DNA of 64,000 nt from Mycolicibacterium setense (lineage in GTDB: Bacteria > Actinomycetota > Actinomycetes > Mycobacteriales > Mycobacteriaceae): assembly GCF_000805385.1 (NCBI RefSeq), contig NZ_JTJW01000001.1, positions 248,001 to 312,000 of the forward strand, given 5' to 3'. Of the stretch, positions 36,439 to 45,448 are shown piece by piece. Under the pieces are notes generated by a model that was not told where the DNA came from, searched no databases, and saw nothing but the letters and a program-made list of their open reading frames with translations. The translations under genes were made by a program, and so were the position numbers. The stretch's first letter is position 1. Each line of letters starts with the position of its first letter.

Positions 36439-36487
36439 CAGCCGACTCGTCACCCCTATGACGGATCCGCGCGAGAAGAGGTAACGC

Positions 36488-37372
36488 ATGACGCCCGAGG
36501 CATCACTGGCCGAGACATTCGAAGAACAGCGCCCGCGACTGCTCGCGGTTGCCCACCGCGTCCTGGGTTCGCGGGCGGACGCCGAGGACGCCGTGCAGGA
36601 GGCGTGGCTCCGGCTGTCCCGCCAGGACGCTGGCGCGGTCGACAACGCTCCGGGATGGCTGACGACCGTGGTGGGCCGAATCTGCATCGACATGCTGCGA
36701 GCGCGCAGCAGCCGCGCCGAAGTTTCTGCCGCCGTCGACATTCCTGAATTCGTCGTCACCGAGGATGTCGACACCCCGGAGGACGCCGCGGTGCTCGCGG
36801 ATACGGTCGGACTGGCGATGCTCGTCGTGCTGGGATCACTGCGCCCGGACGAACGGCTGGCGTTCGTCCTGCACGACATGTTCGCCGTGCCGTTCGCCGA
36901 CATCGGGCAGATCCTCGACAGGTCGAGCGACGCGGTCAAGATGATGGCCAGCCGGGCGCGCCGGAAGGTGCAGGACGTGCCGCCGCCTACCAGGGACCGT
37001 CGCAGGAAGCACGAGCAGCGGCAGGTCGTCGACGCCTTCCTGGCCGCCGCACGCGACGGCGACTTCGACGCACTGCTGCGCGTGCTGGATCCCGACGTCA
37101 CCTGGCAGCGGTACACGGCAACGGGCGCGACCGTCGGGACCGGATCGGACGCGGTCGTCGCCGCGGTCCGGCGCGGTCAGGGGACCCGCGTCCTGGCGCG
37201 GCGCGTGTCGGTGAACGGCGAGCCGGGGATCCTGGCGTGGGGGCCGACGGGTCGTCCGCTCAGCGTGATGGCCTGCATCGTCGACGGTGGTCGGCTGGTC
37301 GGGATCGTGTCGATCCTCGATCCACGACGGCTGGCCCGGATGTCCCTGCCCGAGCCACCCGCGGGCGACTAG
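36488..37372 (+). CDS. ECF41-type RNA polymerase sigma factor with SnoaL-like tail
   Basis: 294 residues. Region 2 (about 8-75) has 'FEEQRPRLLAVAHRVLGSRADAEDAVQEAWLRL' (shortened: AHRVLGSRADAEDAVQEAW); region 4 (about 110-165) has 'EERLAFVLHDMF'-like RLAFVLHDMFAVPFADIG and SSDAVKMMASRARRKV. Residues 180-290 form the NTF2/SnoaL-like domain that replaces an anti-sigma factor in the ECF41 group (SigJ-like). The divergent DoxX-like gene and downstream acyl-CoA dehydrogenase are likely members of its regulon. Confidence 0.9.
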   Translation: MTPEASLAETFEEQRPRLLAVAHRVLGSRADAEDAVQEAWLRLSRQDAGAVDNAPGWLTTVVGRICIDMLRARSSRAEVSAAVDIPEFVVTEDVDTPEDAAVLADTVGLAMLVVLGSLRPDERLAFVLHDMFAVPFADIGQILDRSSDAVKMMASRARRKVQDVPPPTRDRRRKHEQRQVVDAFLAAARDGDFDALLRVLDPDVTWQRYTATGATVGTGSDAVVAAVRRGQGTRVLARRVSVNGEPGILAWGPTGRPLSVMACIVDGGRLVGIVSILDPRRLARMSLPEPPAGD

Positions 37373-37381
37373 CCTTGCCGG

Positions 37382-39100
37382 ATGAAGTCGACGATCCTCT
37401 CGCGGCGTGACCTGGACTTCCTGCTCTACGAGTGGCTGGACGTCGAAAAGCTCACGGCACTGGACAGATTCACCGAGCATTCCCGCGAGACCTTCGATGG
37501 CGTGCTGGATCTGTGCGAGCAGCTCGCGACCCGCTACTTCGCGCCGCACAATAAGCTCAGCGACGCCAACGAGCCCACGTTTGACGGGCAGACCGTCACG
37601 CTGATCCCCGACGTCAAAGAAGCGTGGGACGCGTTCGCCGCGGCCGATCTGCTGGCGATGGGCTTCGACGACGAACTCGGCGGTGCGCAACTGCCGGTCA
37701 CCGTCGCGCAGGCCGCGTTCGCCTGGATCGCCGCGGCCAACGTGTCGACCTCGGGCTATCTGATGCTGACCATCGCCAACGCCAATCTGGTGGCGCACTT
37801 CGGTACTCCGGAGCAGATCGAGACTTTCGTGAAGCCGATGCTCGCGGGCCGGTTCTCGGGCACCATGGCGCTGTCGGAGACCCAGGCGGGATCGTCGCTG
37901 GCCGACATCACCACCCGCGCCGAGCCGCAGGCCGACGGTACGTATCGCCTGTTCGGTTCCAAGATGTGGATTTCGGGGGCAGAGCATGAGCTCACCGAGA
38001 ACATCGTCAACCTCGTGCTGGCCAAGATTCCGGGCGGACCCGCGGGCACCAAGGGCATATCGCTGTTCATCGTGCCCAAGTTCCTGGCCGACGGCACCCG
38101 CAACGGGGTGGCCATCTCCGGGCTCAATCACAAGATGGGGCAACGCGGTATCACCAACACGGTACTGAACTTCGACGGCGCCGTCGGGTATCTCGTGGGG
38201 GAGCCACACCGCGGCATCGTCTACATGTTCCGCATGATGAACGAGGCCCGCCTGGGTGTCGGGATGGGCGCCGTGGCGCTCGGCTACACCGGCTATCTCA
38301 AGTCGCTCGAGTACGCGCGCGAGCGTCCGCAGGGCCGGCCGTTGGGCGTCAAGGACCCGTCGACCCCGCAGGTGCCTATCGTCGAGCACGCCGATGTCAA
38401 GCGAATGTTGCTGGCGCAGAAGGCCTATGTCGAAGGCGGGCTTGCGCTGCTGCTGTACTGCGCCAAGTTGATAGACAGCGATGCCGCCGGCGACAGTTCT
38501 GTGCTCGACATCCTCACCCCGGTCGCCAAGAGCTGGCCGTCGCAGTGGTGTGTGGAGGCCAACAGCCTGGCCATCCAGGTCCATGGTGGCTACGGCTACA
38601 CCCGCGAGTACGACGTCGAGCAGCACTACCGCGACAATCGGCTCAACCCGATCCACGAAGGCACGCACGGCATTCAGAGCCTGGATCTGTTGGGCCGCAA
38701 GGTGACCCAGAACGGCGGGGCCAGCTTGGCGGCCTTGGGGGAGCGGGTGGCGAAGACGGTGTCTGCGGGTGCGGAGGCGGCACCGGATCTGGCCGCGCAA
38801 CTCGACACCGCATGGCAGCGGCTGGTCGCGGTGACCGGGGCGATGTTCGCCTCCGGTGATGTCGAGGCCGCGATGGCCAACAGCGCGGTGTACCTGGAGG
38901 CGTTCGGCCACATCGTGGTGGCATGGATCTGGCTGGAGCAGGTGCTGGCCGCCCACGGCCGCATCGGGGATTTCTATGACGGCAAACGGCAGGCCGCACA
39001 GTACTTCTTCCGGTATGAACTGCCCAAGACCGCACCGCAATTGGATCTGTTGGAGAGCATGGACCGGACCACTCTGGAGATGCGCGACAGCTGGTTCTAG
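37382..39100 (+). CDS. Acyl-CoA dehydrogenase, long FadE form with C-terminal extension
   Basis: 572 residues, longer than the usual 380 because of an added C-terminal helical domain after about residue 430. FAD-domain motif 'MALSETQAGSSLADITT', 'GSKMWISGAEHELT', and the catalytic loop 'RLNPIHEGTHGIQSLDLLG' with base Glu in HEGT are intact. The layout matches FadE5-like mycobacterial enzymes with broad chain-length range. It starts nine bases after the sigma-factor stop and overlaps the convergent adhE1 by four bases. Confidence 0.92.
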   Translation: MKSTILSRRDLDFLLYEWLDVEKLTALDRFTEHSRETFDGVLDLCEQLATRYFAPHNKLSDANEPTFDGQTVTLIPDVKEAWDAFAAADLLAMGFDDELGGAQLPVTVAQAAFAWIAAANVSTSGYLMLTIANANLVAHFGTPEQIETFVKPMLAGRFSGTMALSETQAGSSLADITTRAEPQADGTYRLFGSKMWISGAEHELTENIVNLVLAKIPGGPAGTKGISLFIVPKFLADGTRNGVAISGLNHKMGQRGITNTVLNFDGAVGYLVGEPHRGIVYMFRMMNEARLGVGMGAVALGYTGYLKSLEYARERPQGRPLGVKDPSTPQVPIVEHADVKRMLLAQKAYVEGGLALLLYCAKLIDSDAAGDSSVLDILTPVAKSWPSQWCVEANSLAIQVHGGYGYTREYDVEQHYRDNRLNPIHEGTHGIQSLDLLGRKVTQNGGASLAALGERVAKTVSAGAEAAPDLAAQLDTAWQRLVAVTGAMFASGDVEAAMANSAVYLEAFGHIVVAWIWLEQVLAAHGRIGDFYDGKRQAAQYFFRYELPKTAPQLDLLESMDRTTLEMRDSWF

Positions 39101-40188
39101 TCGAATTCGATGATCTGGCGCACCGCCCGCCCGTCGGATAGCTCGTCCATACCGCTGTTGATCTGATCGAGCGTGATGGTCGAGGACACCAGCAGCTCGA
39201 CGGGCAGCCGTCCGGCCCGCCACAGTTCGACGAAACGTGGGATGTCACGTGCCGGCACCGCCGAGCCGAGGTAGCTGCCGATCAGCGACCGGCCTTCGGC
39301 GACGAAACCCAACGGCGCCACCGAGATTCGGGCATCCGGCCGGGGCAGGCCGACGGTGATCGTGCGCCCGCCGGGCCCGGTGAGCGCGATCGAGGTTTCC
39401 AGCGCGGCTGGGTGGCCGGCGGCTTCGATCACCACGTCGGCCTTGAGGTCGGCGGCCTGCTCAGGGGTGTAGGTCTCGTGCACGCCCAGGTCGCGGGCGC
39501 GGTCGAGTTTGTCGGGCAGCTGGTCCACGCCGATGACCCGGACGTCGTCGTGCGCGAGCGCGGTCAGGGCAGCCGCCATGCCGACGCCGCCCAGGCCGAC
39601 GATCGCCACGGTTTGGCCGGGCCGCGGGGTGCCCACATTGAGCACTGCCCCGCCACCTGTGAGTACCGCACACCCCAATAAGGACGCGACGACTGCTGGG
39701 ACATCGCTGGGGACGGGCACCACCGAGCGACGGTCGACGACAGCGTAGGTGGCGAAACCGGATACGCCGAGGTGATGGAACACCGGTTGGCCGTCACGGG
39801 TCAGCCGGATGTCGCCGTTCATCAAGGTGCCTGCGCCGTTGGCGGCCGATCCGGATCCGCATGGGGTGAGCCCGTCGGTGGCGCAGGCGGGGCAGTCTCC
39901 GCAGCGCGGCAGGAACGTCATCACCACTCGCTGGCCCACCGGCAGATCGGTGTCACCGGCCTCGACGATCCCGGCGGCTTCGTGGCCCAACAACATCGGG
40001 ACCGGGCGTACCCGGTTGCCGTCCACCACCGAGAGATCGGAGTGGCACAACCCCGCGGCCTCGATGCGCACCAATAGTTCGCCGGGGCCGGGCTCGGCGA
40101 GATCGAGGTCGCTCACCCGGATCGGCTGCGACTCGGCGTATGGGCGGGGGAGTCCGATGTGCTCGAGGACGGCGCCGCGGATCTTCAT
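39097..40188 (-). CDS. adhE1: Zinc-dependent alcohol dehydrogenase AdhE1-like
   Basis: 363 residues from ATG 40188 (an ATG two codons earlier is possible). Catalytic zinc ligands in AAGLCHSDLS and LLGHEAAGIV, and four structural-zinc Cys in CGDCPACATDGLTPC. NAD-binding 'TVAIVGLGGVGMAAALTAL' with Asp at the end of strand 2 (VIGVDQ) indicates NAD. It oxidises alcohols to aldehydes, or the reverse. Its place before the Rv0163 and Rv0164 homologues matches Rv0162c. It is divergent from the thioesterase gene by 26 bases. Confidence 0.92.
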   Translation of the reverse strand: MKIRGAVLEHIGLPRPYAESQPIRVSDLDLAEPGPGELLVRIEAAGLCHSDLSVVDGNRVRPVPMLLGHEAAGIVEAGDTDLPVGQRVVMTFLPRCGDCPACATDGLTPCGSGSAANGAGTLMNGDIRLTRDGQPVFHHLGVSGFATYAVVDRRSVVPVPSDVPAVVASLLGCAVLTGGGAVLNVGTPRPGQTVAIVGLGGVGMAAALTALAHDDVRVIGVDQLPDKLDRARDLGVHETYTPEQAADLKADVVIEAAGHPAALETSIALTGPGGRTITVGLPRPDARISVAPLGFVAEGRSLIGSYLGSAVPARDIPRFVELWRAGRLPVELLVSSTITLDQINSGMDELSDGRAVRQIIEFD

Positions 40189-40214
40189 ACCCACCAGCCT
40201 GTCAGACTCCAGAC

Positions 40215-40679
40215 ATGACCGACGGAGCCCAGTTGACCCGCGACGATTTTCCGCTGCACTGGCCGGTGCTGACCCGCTGGACCGACAACGACATGTTCGG
40301 TCACCTCAACAACGCGGTGTACTACGAGTTGTTCGACACCGCGATCAACGCCTGGATCAACACCAACTGCGACGTCGATCCCGTCAACGCGCCATGGTTG
40401 GGCGTGGTCGCCGAGTCGGGCTGCCGCTACTTCGCGGAGTTGAAGTTTCCCGACCCGTTGGTGGTCGGGCTGGCGGTGGCCCGGCTGGGCAACAGCAGCG
40501 TCACCTACCGGCTCGGATTGTTCGAGCCGGACGGCCCGGTGGCGGCGGTCGGCCACTGGGTGCACGTCTACGTCGACCGGGCCACGCGCCGCCCGGTACC
40601 GATTCCCGACGTGATCCGCGATCTGCTGCAGTCGATATGCTCGCCGGATGCCACTCGTGAGCAAGACCGTCGAGGTTGA
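40215..40679 (+). CDS. Hotdog-fold acyl-CoA thioesterase, Rv0163-like
   Basis: 154 residues from ATG 40215. 'LTRWTDNDMFGHLNNAVYYE' holds the hotdog signature (RWTDNDMFGHLNN), with Asp as the likely catalytic residue, and the central helix follows. This is the 4-hydroxybenzoyl-CoA thioesterase class. Position between adhE1 and the SRPBCC gene equals Rv0163. It overlaps the next gene by 32 bases. Confidence 0.9.
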   Translation: MTDGAQLTRDDFPLHWPVLTRWTDNDMFGHLNNAVYYELFDTAINAWINTNCDVDPVNAPWLGVVAESGCRYFAELKFPDPLVVGLAVARLGNSSVTYRLGLFEPDGPVAAVGHWVHVYVDRATRRPVPIPDVIRDLLQSICSPDATREQDRRG

Positions 40680-41088
40680 TGCCCCTGCCGAGAAGATCAT
40701 GGCGATCGTCGCGGATTTCGAGGCCTATCCGCAGTGGAACCCTGAGATCAAGGGTTGCTGGATCCTGGCCCGTTACGACGACGGCCGGCCCAGCCAGCTG
40801 CGGCTCGATGTCGAGATCCAGGGACAGTCCGGCGTCTTCATCAATGCCGTCTACTACCCGGCGGAGAACCAGATCTACACCGTGCTGCAGCAGGGTGACC
40901 ACTTCACCAAGCAGGAGCAGCGGTTCTCGGTAGTGCCGCTGGGGCCGGATAGCACGCTGCTTCAGGTCGATCTCGAGGTTGAGGTCAAACTGCCGGTCCC
41001 GGCGATGATGGTCAAGAAGCTCATCGGCGACACCCTGGATCACCTCGCCAACGCCCTCATCACCAGGGCGCAGCAGCTGTCTGCTTAG
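40648..41088 (+). CDS. SRPBCC/START-like protein, TB18.5 homologue
   Basis: 146 residues. The opening MPLVSKTVEVDAPAEKIMAI and 'DFEAYPQWNPEIKGCW' show a START/polyketide-cyclase-like helix-grip fold with a hydrophobic ligand cavity. The closely similar M. tuberculosis protein is Rv0164 (TB18.5), a culture-filtrate antigen of unknown function. No signal peptide is visible. The start lies inside the thioesterase gene. Confidence 0.92.
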   Translation: MPLVSKTVEVDAPAEKIMAIVADFEAYPQWNPEIKGCWILARYDDGRPSQLRLDVEIQGQSGVFINAVYYPAENQIYTVLQQGDHFTKQEQRFSVVPLGPDSTLLQVDLEVEVKLPVPAMMVKKLIGDTLDHLANALITRAQQLSA

Positions 41089-41112
41089 GCAGCGGAGGTC
41101 GGTGGCGCCGAG

Positions 41113-41805
41113 TCAGTCCCACATCCCGATCTCGTTGAGTCGCGCGATCAGCCGCTGGGACGCGTCGGTGAACTGGTTCGAGTTCAGCTCCATCGCGGCG
41201 GCGGTGTCGCGTCGCCGCAGAGCGTCGATCAGCAGCCGGTGGTTTTCCACGGCCTCGGTGCCCCACTGCGGATCCGTCGAGTAGATCAGCGCGGGCAGGT
41301 ACCTCGCGACGTGCAGCAGGAACCAGGCCAGCTTGATCCGTCCGCTGGCATGGTTGAAGGCCCGGTGAAAGGCGAACTCGGCGGACGAGATCGCTCGGGG
41401 ATCACGATCGCTCACGGCGGCGGCAAGGTCGGAGTTGAGCTGCTCGAGCTCGTCGATCTGAGCCGGGGTGATGCGCGTGGTGGCGGTGGCGGCCAGCTCA
41501 CGCGCGATGGTGGCCTGCAGCCAGAAGATGTCTTCGACGTCGGACCGGGTCAGCGGCACGACGACATGTCCGCGGTTCGGTTCCAGCTGCACCATGCCCT
41601 CGCCGCGCAGGGTGCGCAGTGCCTCCCGCACGGGAGTGATGCTGACCCCGAGCGCCGCGGCGGTCTCGTCGAGGCGGATGAATGTCCCGGGCCGGAGCAC
41701 CCCGGTCATGATCTCGGCCCGGAGCTGGGCGGCGACCTCGTCGGAAAGTTGCTCGCGCCGTCCTCCACGACGACGTTGCACGGCCGCTCTGGCAGGTGCG
41801 TTCAC
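41113..41805 (-). CDS. mce1R: GntR/FadR-type repressor Mce1R
   Basis: 230 residues from GTG 41805 (MNAPARAAVQRRRGGRREQL); the frame continues upstream through the promoter. Winged helix near 15-80 with 'AAALGVSITPVREALRTL', followed by the all-helical FCD effector domain, typical of FadR. Its divergent position before fadD5 and the mce1 genes is that of Mce1R (Rv0165c), which represses the locus and is thought to sense lipids. A 16-base palindrome (41875-41890) in the gap is a candidate operator. Confidence 0.92.
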   Translation of the reverse strand: MNAPARAAVQRRRGGRREQLSDEVAAQLRAEIMTGVLRPGTFIRLDETAAALGVSITPVREALRTLRGEGMVQLEPNRGHVVVPLTRSDVEDIFWLQATIARELAATATTRITPAQIDELEQLNSDLAAAVSDRDPRAISSAEFAFHRAFNHASGRIKLAWFLLHVARYLPALIYSTDPQWGTEAVENHRLLIDALRRRDTAAAMELNSNQFTDASQRLIARLNEIGMWD

Positions 41806-41874
41806 GCGAATCCGGTCGCCTTTCTGTGGCTTGTCGCCGAGGCGCCGAGGCCATAGTGTGACCGGGGCAACCCC

Positions 41875-41890
41875 ATGTTTGATCAAATAT
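41875..41890. promoter_or_regulatory. Candidate Mce1R operator
   Basis: A palindrome centred on TTTGATCAAA (41878-41887, perfect), extending to 16 bases with one mismatched pair, in an AT-rich island in the mce1R-fadD5 gap. It lies 70 bases before the mce1R start and 40 bases before the TTG start of fadD5. Confidence 0.5.
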
Positions 41891-41929
41891 AAAATCCGTG
41901 CAACTCGATACCGATGGAGTACTGATCCG

Positions 41930-43531
41930 TTGACTGCCGAGCCGTTCCCCACCGAGCAGCCGTACCTGGCCCGCCGTCAGAACTGGGCCAACCAACTCAC
42001 GCGGCATGCCCTGATGCAGCCCGAGAAAACCGCCCTGCGGTTCCTGGGGCGCACCACAACGTGGCGCGAGCTCGATCATCGGGTGACCAGGTTGGCCGAC
42101 GCCTTGAGCCGCCGCGGTGTCGGGTTCGGCGACCGTGTCCTGATCCTGATGCTGAACCGTCCCGAGTTCATCGAGGCGATGCTGGCGGCCAACAAGCTCG
42201 GAGCCGTCGCGGTGCCCGTGAACTTCCGAATGACGCCGCCGGAGATCGCCTTTCTGGTCAGCGACTGCGAGGCCCGCGTCGTCGTCACCGAGCCCGTACT
42301 GGCCGGTGTTGCGACGGCGGTGCGCGATCTCGACGCCACGCTGTCGACTGTCATCGTGGCCGGAGACGGCACCGATGCCCCCGCCGACGACACGGTCCTC
42401 GGCTATGAGGCCCTGATTGCCGAAGACGGCGAATCGGCGCCCCCGGTTGACATCCCGAACGATGCCCCGGCGCTGATCATGTACACCTCGGGCACCACCG
42501 GCCGGCCCAAGGGCGCGGTGCTGACCCACGCCAACCTTGCCGGGCAGGGCATGACCAACCTGTTCACCACCGGTGTCGACATCAACAACGACGTCGGGTT
42601 CATCGGCGTCCCGCTGTTCCACATCGCCGGTGTCGCCGGGAACGTGAACACCGGTCTGACGCTCGGTCTGCCCACGGTGATCTACCCGCTCGGCGCGTTC
42701 GACCCGGGCGCGCTGCTCGACGTGCTCGCGGCCGAGAAGGTCACCGCCATCTTCCTGGTGCCCGCGCAGTGGCAGGCGGTTTGCGCTGAGCAGAAAGCCA
42801 ATCCGCGCGATCTGTGCCTGCGGGCGCTGTCGTGGGGCGCGGCTCCGGCGTCGGACACCTTGCTCCGGGCAATGGCCGAGACGTTCCCGGGCAGCCAGAT
42901 TCTGGCCGCGTTCGGGCAGACCGAGATGTCGCCCGTCACGTGCATGTTGTTGGCGGACGACGCAATTCGCAAACTCGGGTCGGTCGGTCAGGTCATCCCC
43001 ACGGTCTCGGCCCGGATCGTGGACGAGAACATGAACGACGTTGCGGTCGGTGAGGTGGGCGAGATCGTCTATCGCGCCCCAACTTTGATGGCGGGCTACT
43101 GGAACAACCCCAAGGCCACCGCCGAGGCGTTCGCCGGCGGGTGGTTCCACTCGGGCGATCTGGTCCGTCAGGACGAGGAAGGCTACATCTGGGTTGTCGA
43201 CCGCAAGAAGGACATGATCATCTCCGGCGGAGAGAACATCTACTGCGCGGAAGTGGAGAACGTCCTGGCCGCGCATCCCGCCATCACCGAGGTCGCGGTG
43301 ATCGGCAGGCATGACGACAAATGGGGTGAGGTTCCGGTCGCCGTGGTCGCACTCGCCAGAGGCGACGCCCTCAACCTGGACGAGATCGACGGGTTCCTCA
43401 CCGAACGACTGGCGCGCTACAAGCATCCGAAGGCGCTCGAAATCGTCGACGCATTGCCCCGCAACCCCGCGGGGAAGGTCCTCAAGACCGAACTCCGGGA
43501 GCGCTTCGGTTCGCCGATCAGCACCCGATAG
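41930..43531 (+). CDS. fadD5: Fatty acyl-CoA ligase FadD5
   Basis: 533 residues with a TTG start at 41930; no ATG or GTG is available in frame nearby, and the conserved QPYLARRQNW begins 9-10 residues in. Adenylate-forming motifs: MYTSGTTGRPKGAVLTH (P-loop A3), GQTEM, HSGDLV, and the core Lys in NPAGKVLKTE. It activates fatty acids with ATP and CoA; in M. tuberculosis FadD5 recycles mycolic-acid-derived fatty acids imported through Mce1. A strong hairpin follows the stop. Confidence 0.94.
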   Translation: MTAEPFPTEQPYLARRQNWANQLTRHALMQPEKTALRFLGRTTTWRELDHRVTRLADALSRRGVGFGDRVLILMLNRPEFIEAMLAANKLGAVAVPVNFRMTPPEIAFLVSDCEARVVVTEPVLAGVATAVRDLDATLSTVIVAGDGTDAPADDTVLGYEALIAEDGESAPPVDIPNDAPALIMYTSGTTGRPKGAVLTHANLAGQGMTNLFTTGVDINNDVGFIGVPLFHIAGVAGNVNTGLTLGLPTVIYPLGAFDPGALLDVLAAEKVTAIFLVPAQWQAVCAEQKANPRDLCLRALSWGAAPASDTLLRAMAETFPGSQILAAFGQTEMSPVTCMLLADDAIRKLGSVGQVIPTVSARIVDENMNDVAVGEVGEIVYRAPTLMAGYWNNPKATAEAFAGGWFHSGDLVRQDEEGYIWVVDRKKDMIISGGENIYCAEVENVLAAHPAITEVAVIGRHDDKWGEVPVAVVALARGDALNLDEIDGFLTERLARYKHPKALEIVDALPRNPAGKVLKTELRERFGSPISTR

Positions 43532-43565
43532 CGTTGACGGTTACGAAAGTAACTCAGCGTCAACG
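43532..43565 (+). terminator. Hairpin after fadD5
   Basis: Starting at the base after the fadD5 stop: CGTTGACG (43532-43539) and GTTAC, loop GAAA, GTAAC, a four-base bulge TCAG, then CGTCAACG (43558-43565), followed by GTTTCT. A 13-pair stem this close to the stop is a terminator or attenuator separating fadD5 from yrbE1A. Confidence 0.75.
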
Positions 43566-43772
43566 GTTTCTGCAGGTCGCGAGGAAAGTTTGCTGTCTTT
43601 GCACGCTCTCGCTAACAGTTGATGGCACAATCCACTCGATGCGGTGCACGCCCCGGTTTTTATCGGGTACAGTCCGGTGGTCTCAGTTACTACTGGTGAG
43701 TAGGGAGAGACGGATCACACAAGCTGACAGGCGACGAGGAGGGGGCGTGCAACACGTCCAGGGGGCGCAGCG
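43566..43772 (+). promoter_or_regulatory. Gap between fadD5 and yrbE1A, probable internal promoter
   Basis: Together with the hairpin this is a 241-base gap in an otherwise packed operon. It is locally AT-richer and holds TTGATG (43619-43624), a TTTTTATCGGGTACAGT run (43656-43672) that could supply a -10 region, and GGAGGGGG near 43739 ahead of the GTG start. An intergenic promoter at this place is reported for M. tuberculosis; the elements here are read by eye. A short frame at 43534-43776 shows no protein-like composition. Confidence 0.5.
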
Positions 43773-44573
43773 GTGACGGCGCCAGCCGACGGGCTCGTCG
43801 GCTACGTACGTGGTCAACTGGAGAAGCCGCTGGCTATGGTCGGTGGCTTCTTCAAGATGACTGTGCTCACTGGAAAGGCCTTTCTCACACGGCCTTTCCA
43901 GTGGAAAGAGTTCGTGCTGCAGAGCTGGTTCCTGATCCGGGTGGCATTCCTGCCCACCCTCGCGGTCTCGATCCCACTGACCGTCCTCATCATCTTCACG
44001 CTGAACATCCTGTTGGCGGAGTTCGGTGCGGCTGACGTCTCGGGTGCCGGTGCCGCGTTGGGCGCGGTCACGCAGCTCGGTCCGCTGGTGACGGTGCTCG
44101 TGGTGGCCGGTGCCGGATCGACGGCGATTTGCGCCGACCTCGGTGCCCGCACCGTGCGTGAAGAGATCGACGCGCTGGAGGTGCTCGGCATCGACCCGAT
44201 CGAGCGGCTGGTCGTTCCCCGCGTGGTCGCCTCGACATTCGTGGCCTTCATGCTCAACGGCGCGGTGATCACCATCGGTCTGGTCGGCGGCTTCTTCTTC
44301 GGCGTCTACATCCAGAACGTGTCGGCCGGCGCCTACGTCTCCACGCTGACCCTGCTGACCGGGTTCCCCGAGGTGATGATCTCGGTCATCAAGGCCACGC
44401 TGTTCGGCCTGATCGCCGGACTCGTCGGTTGCTACCGGGGCCTGACGGTGGCCGGCGGCTCAAAGGGTGTCGGCACCGCAGTCAACGAGACGCTGGTTTT
44501 GTGCGTCGTCGCATTGTTCGCAGTCAACGTCGTGCTCACCACCATCGGTGTGCGGTTCGGAACAGGGCATTGA
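43773..44573 (+). CDS. yrbE1A: Mce1 permease YrbE1A
   Basis: 266 residues with GTG start. MlaE-type permease with five to six membrane helices; 'GAGSTAICADLGARTVREEIDALEVLGIDP' contains the family's conserved coupling segment (ARTVREEIDALEVLGIDP). It forms the inner-membrane channel of the Mce1 lipid importer together with YrbE1B and the ATPase MceG, which is encoded elsewhere. The next gene begins two bases later. Confidence 0.96.
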   Translation: MTAPADGLVGYVRGQLEKPLAMVGGFFKMTVLTGKAFLTRPFQWKEFVLQSWFLIRVAFLPTLAVSIPLTVLIIFTLNILLAEFGAADVSGAGAALGAVTQLGPLVTVLVVAGAGSTAICADLGARTVREEIDALEVLGIDPIERLVVPRVVASTFVAFMLNGAVITIGLVGGFFFGVYIQNVSAGAYVSTLTLLTGFPEVMISVIKATLFGLIAGLVGCYRGLTVAGGSKGVGTAVNETLVLCVVALFAVNVVLTTIGVRFGTGH

Positions 44574-44574
44574 C

Positions 44575-45444
44575 ATGAGTACCGCAACAGTCCTTCGCTC
44601 CAGGTTCCCCCGGGCGTTTTCGCGCACCTCCGACATCGCCGGCACTCCGGCTCGGTTCCTCGACAGCATGGGCCATGTCGCATGGTTCGTGGTGCAGGCC
44701 ATCTCCTCGATCCCGCACGCGTTCCGGCACTATCGCCGTGAGGCGCTGCGGTTGGTCGCCGAGATCGGCATGGGTACCGGAGCCATGGCCGTCATCGGCG
44801 GCACCGTGGCGATCATCGGATTCGTCACGCTGTCGGCCGGCTCGCTCATCGCCATCCAGGGCTTCGCCTCCCTGGGCAATATCGGCGTCGAGGCCTTCAC
44901 CGGCTTCTTCGCCGCCCTGGCAAACATCCGCGTCGTTGCCCCGGTCGTCACCGGACAGGCGCTGGCCGCCACGGTCGGCGCCGGTGCCACGGCGGAGCTC
45001 GGCGCCATGCGCATCAGTGAGGAAGTCGACGCGCTGGAAGTGATGGGTATCAGGTCGATCTCGTACCTGGTGTCCACCCGGATCATCGCCGGATCGATCG
45101 TCATCATCCCGCTGTACGCGATGGCGATCCTGCTGTCCTTCCTGTCTGCGCAGTTCGTCACGACGATCTTCTACTCGCAGTCAGTCGGTACGTATGAGCA
45201 CTACTTCCATACGTTCCTGCGCGTCGACGACGTGATGTGGTCCTTCCTCGAGGTCATCATCATGTCGATCGTGGTCATGTTGAATCACTGCTACTTCGGC
45301 TATTACGCCAGTGGCGGTGCTGTCGGTGTGGGTGAGGCAGTGGGGAGGTCGATGCGAACCTCGTTGATCGCAATCGTGTTGGTGGTCCTGTTGGCATCGT
45401 TGGCGCTCTACGGCACCGACCCCAACTTCAACCTCACGGTGTAG
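44575..45444 (+). CDS. yrbE1B: Mce1 permease YrbE1B
   Basis: 289 residues from ATG 44575. An N-terminal amphipathic region (1-50) leads into the MlaE helices; 'GATAELGAMRISEEVDALEVMGI' parallels the YrbE1A coupling segment (MRISEEVDALEVMGI). Pairs with YrbE1A as the heterodimeric permease. Four bases separate it from mce1A. Confidence 0.96.
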   Translation: MSTATVLRSRFPRAFSRTSDIAGTPARFLDSMGHVAWFVVQAISSIPHAFRHYRREALRLVAEIGMGTGAMAVIGGTVAIIGFVTLSAGSLIAIQGFASLGNIGVEAFTGFFAALANIRVVAPVVTGQALAATVGAGATAELGAMRISEEVDALEVMGIRSISYLVSTRIIAGSIVIIPLYAMAILLSFLSAQFVTTIFYSQSVGTYEHYFHTFLRVDDVMWSFLEVIIMSIVVMLNHCYFGYYASGGAVGVGEAVGRSMRTSLIAIVLVVLLASLALYGTDPNFNLTV

Positions 45445-45448
45445 CGGC

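Noticed and set aside
43534..43776. 80-residue frame between fadD5 and yrbE1A
   Set aside because: It begins inside the terminator hairpin, has mixed Arg/Cys/Ser composition and no ribosome-binding site; the gap fits a regulatory region.
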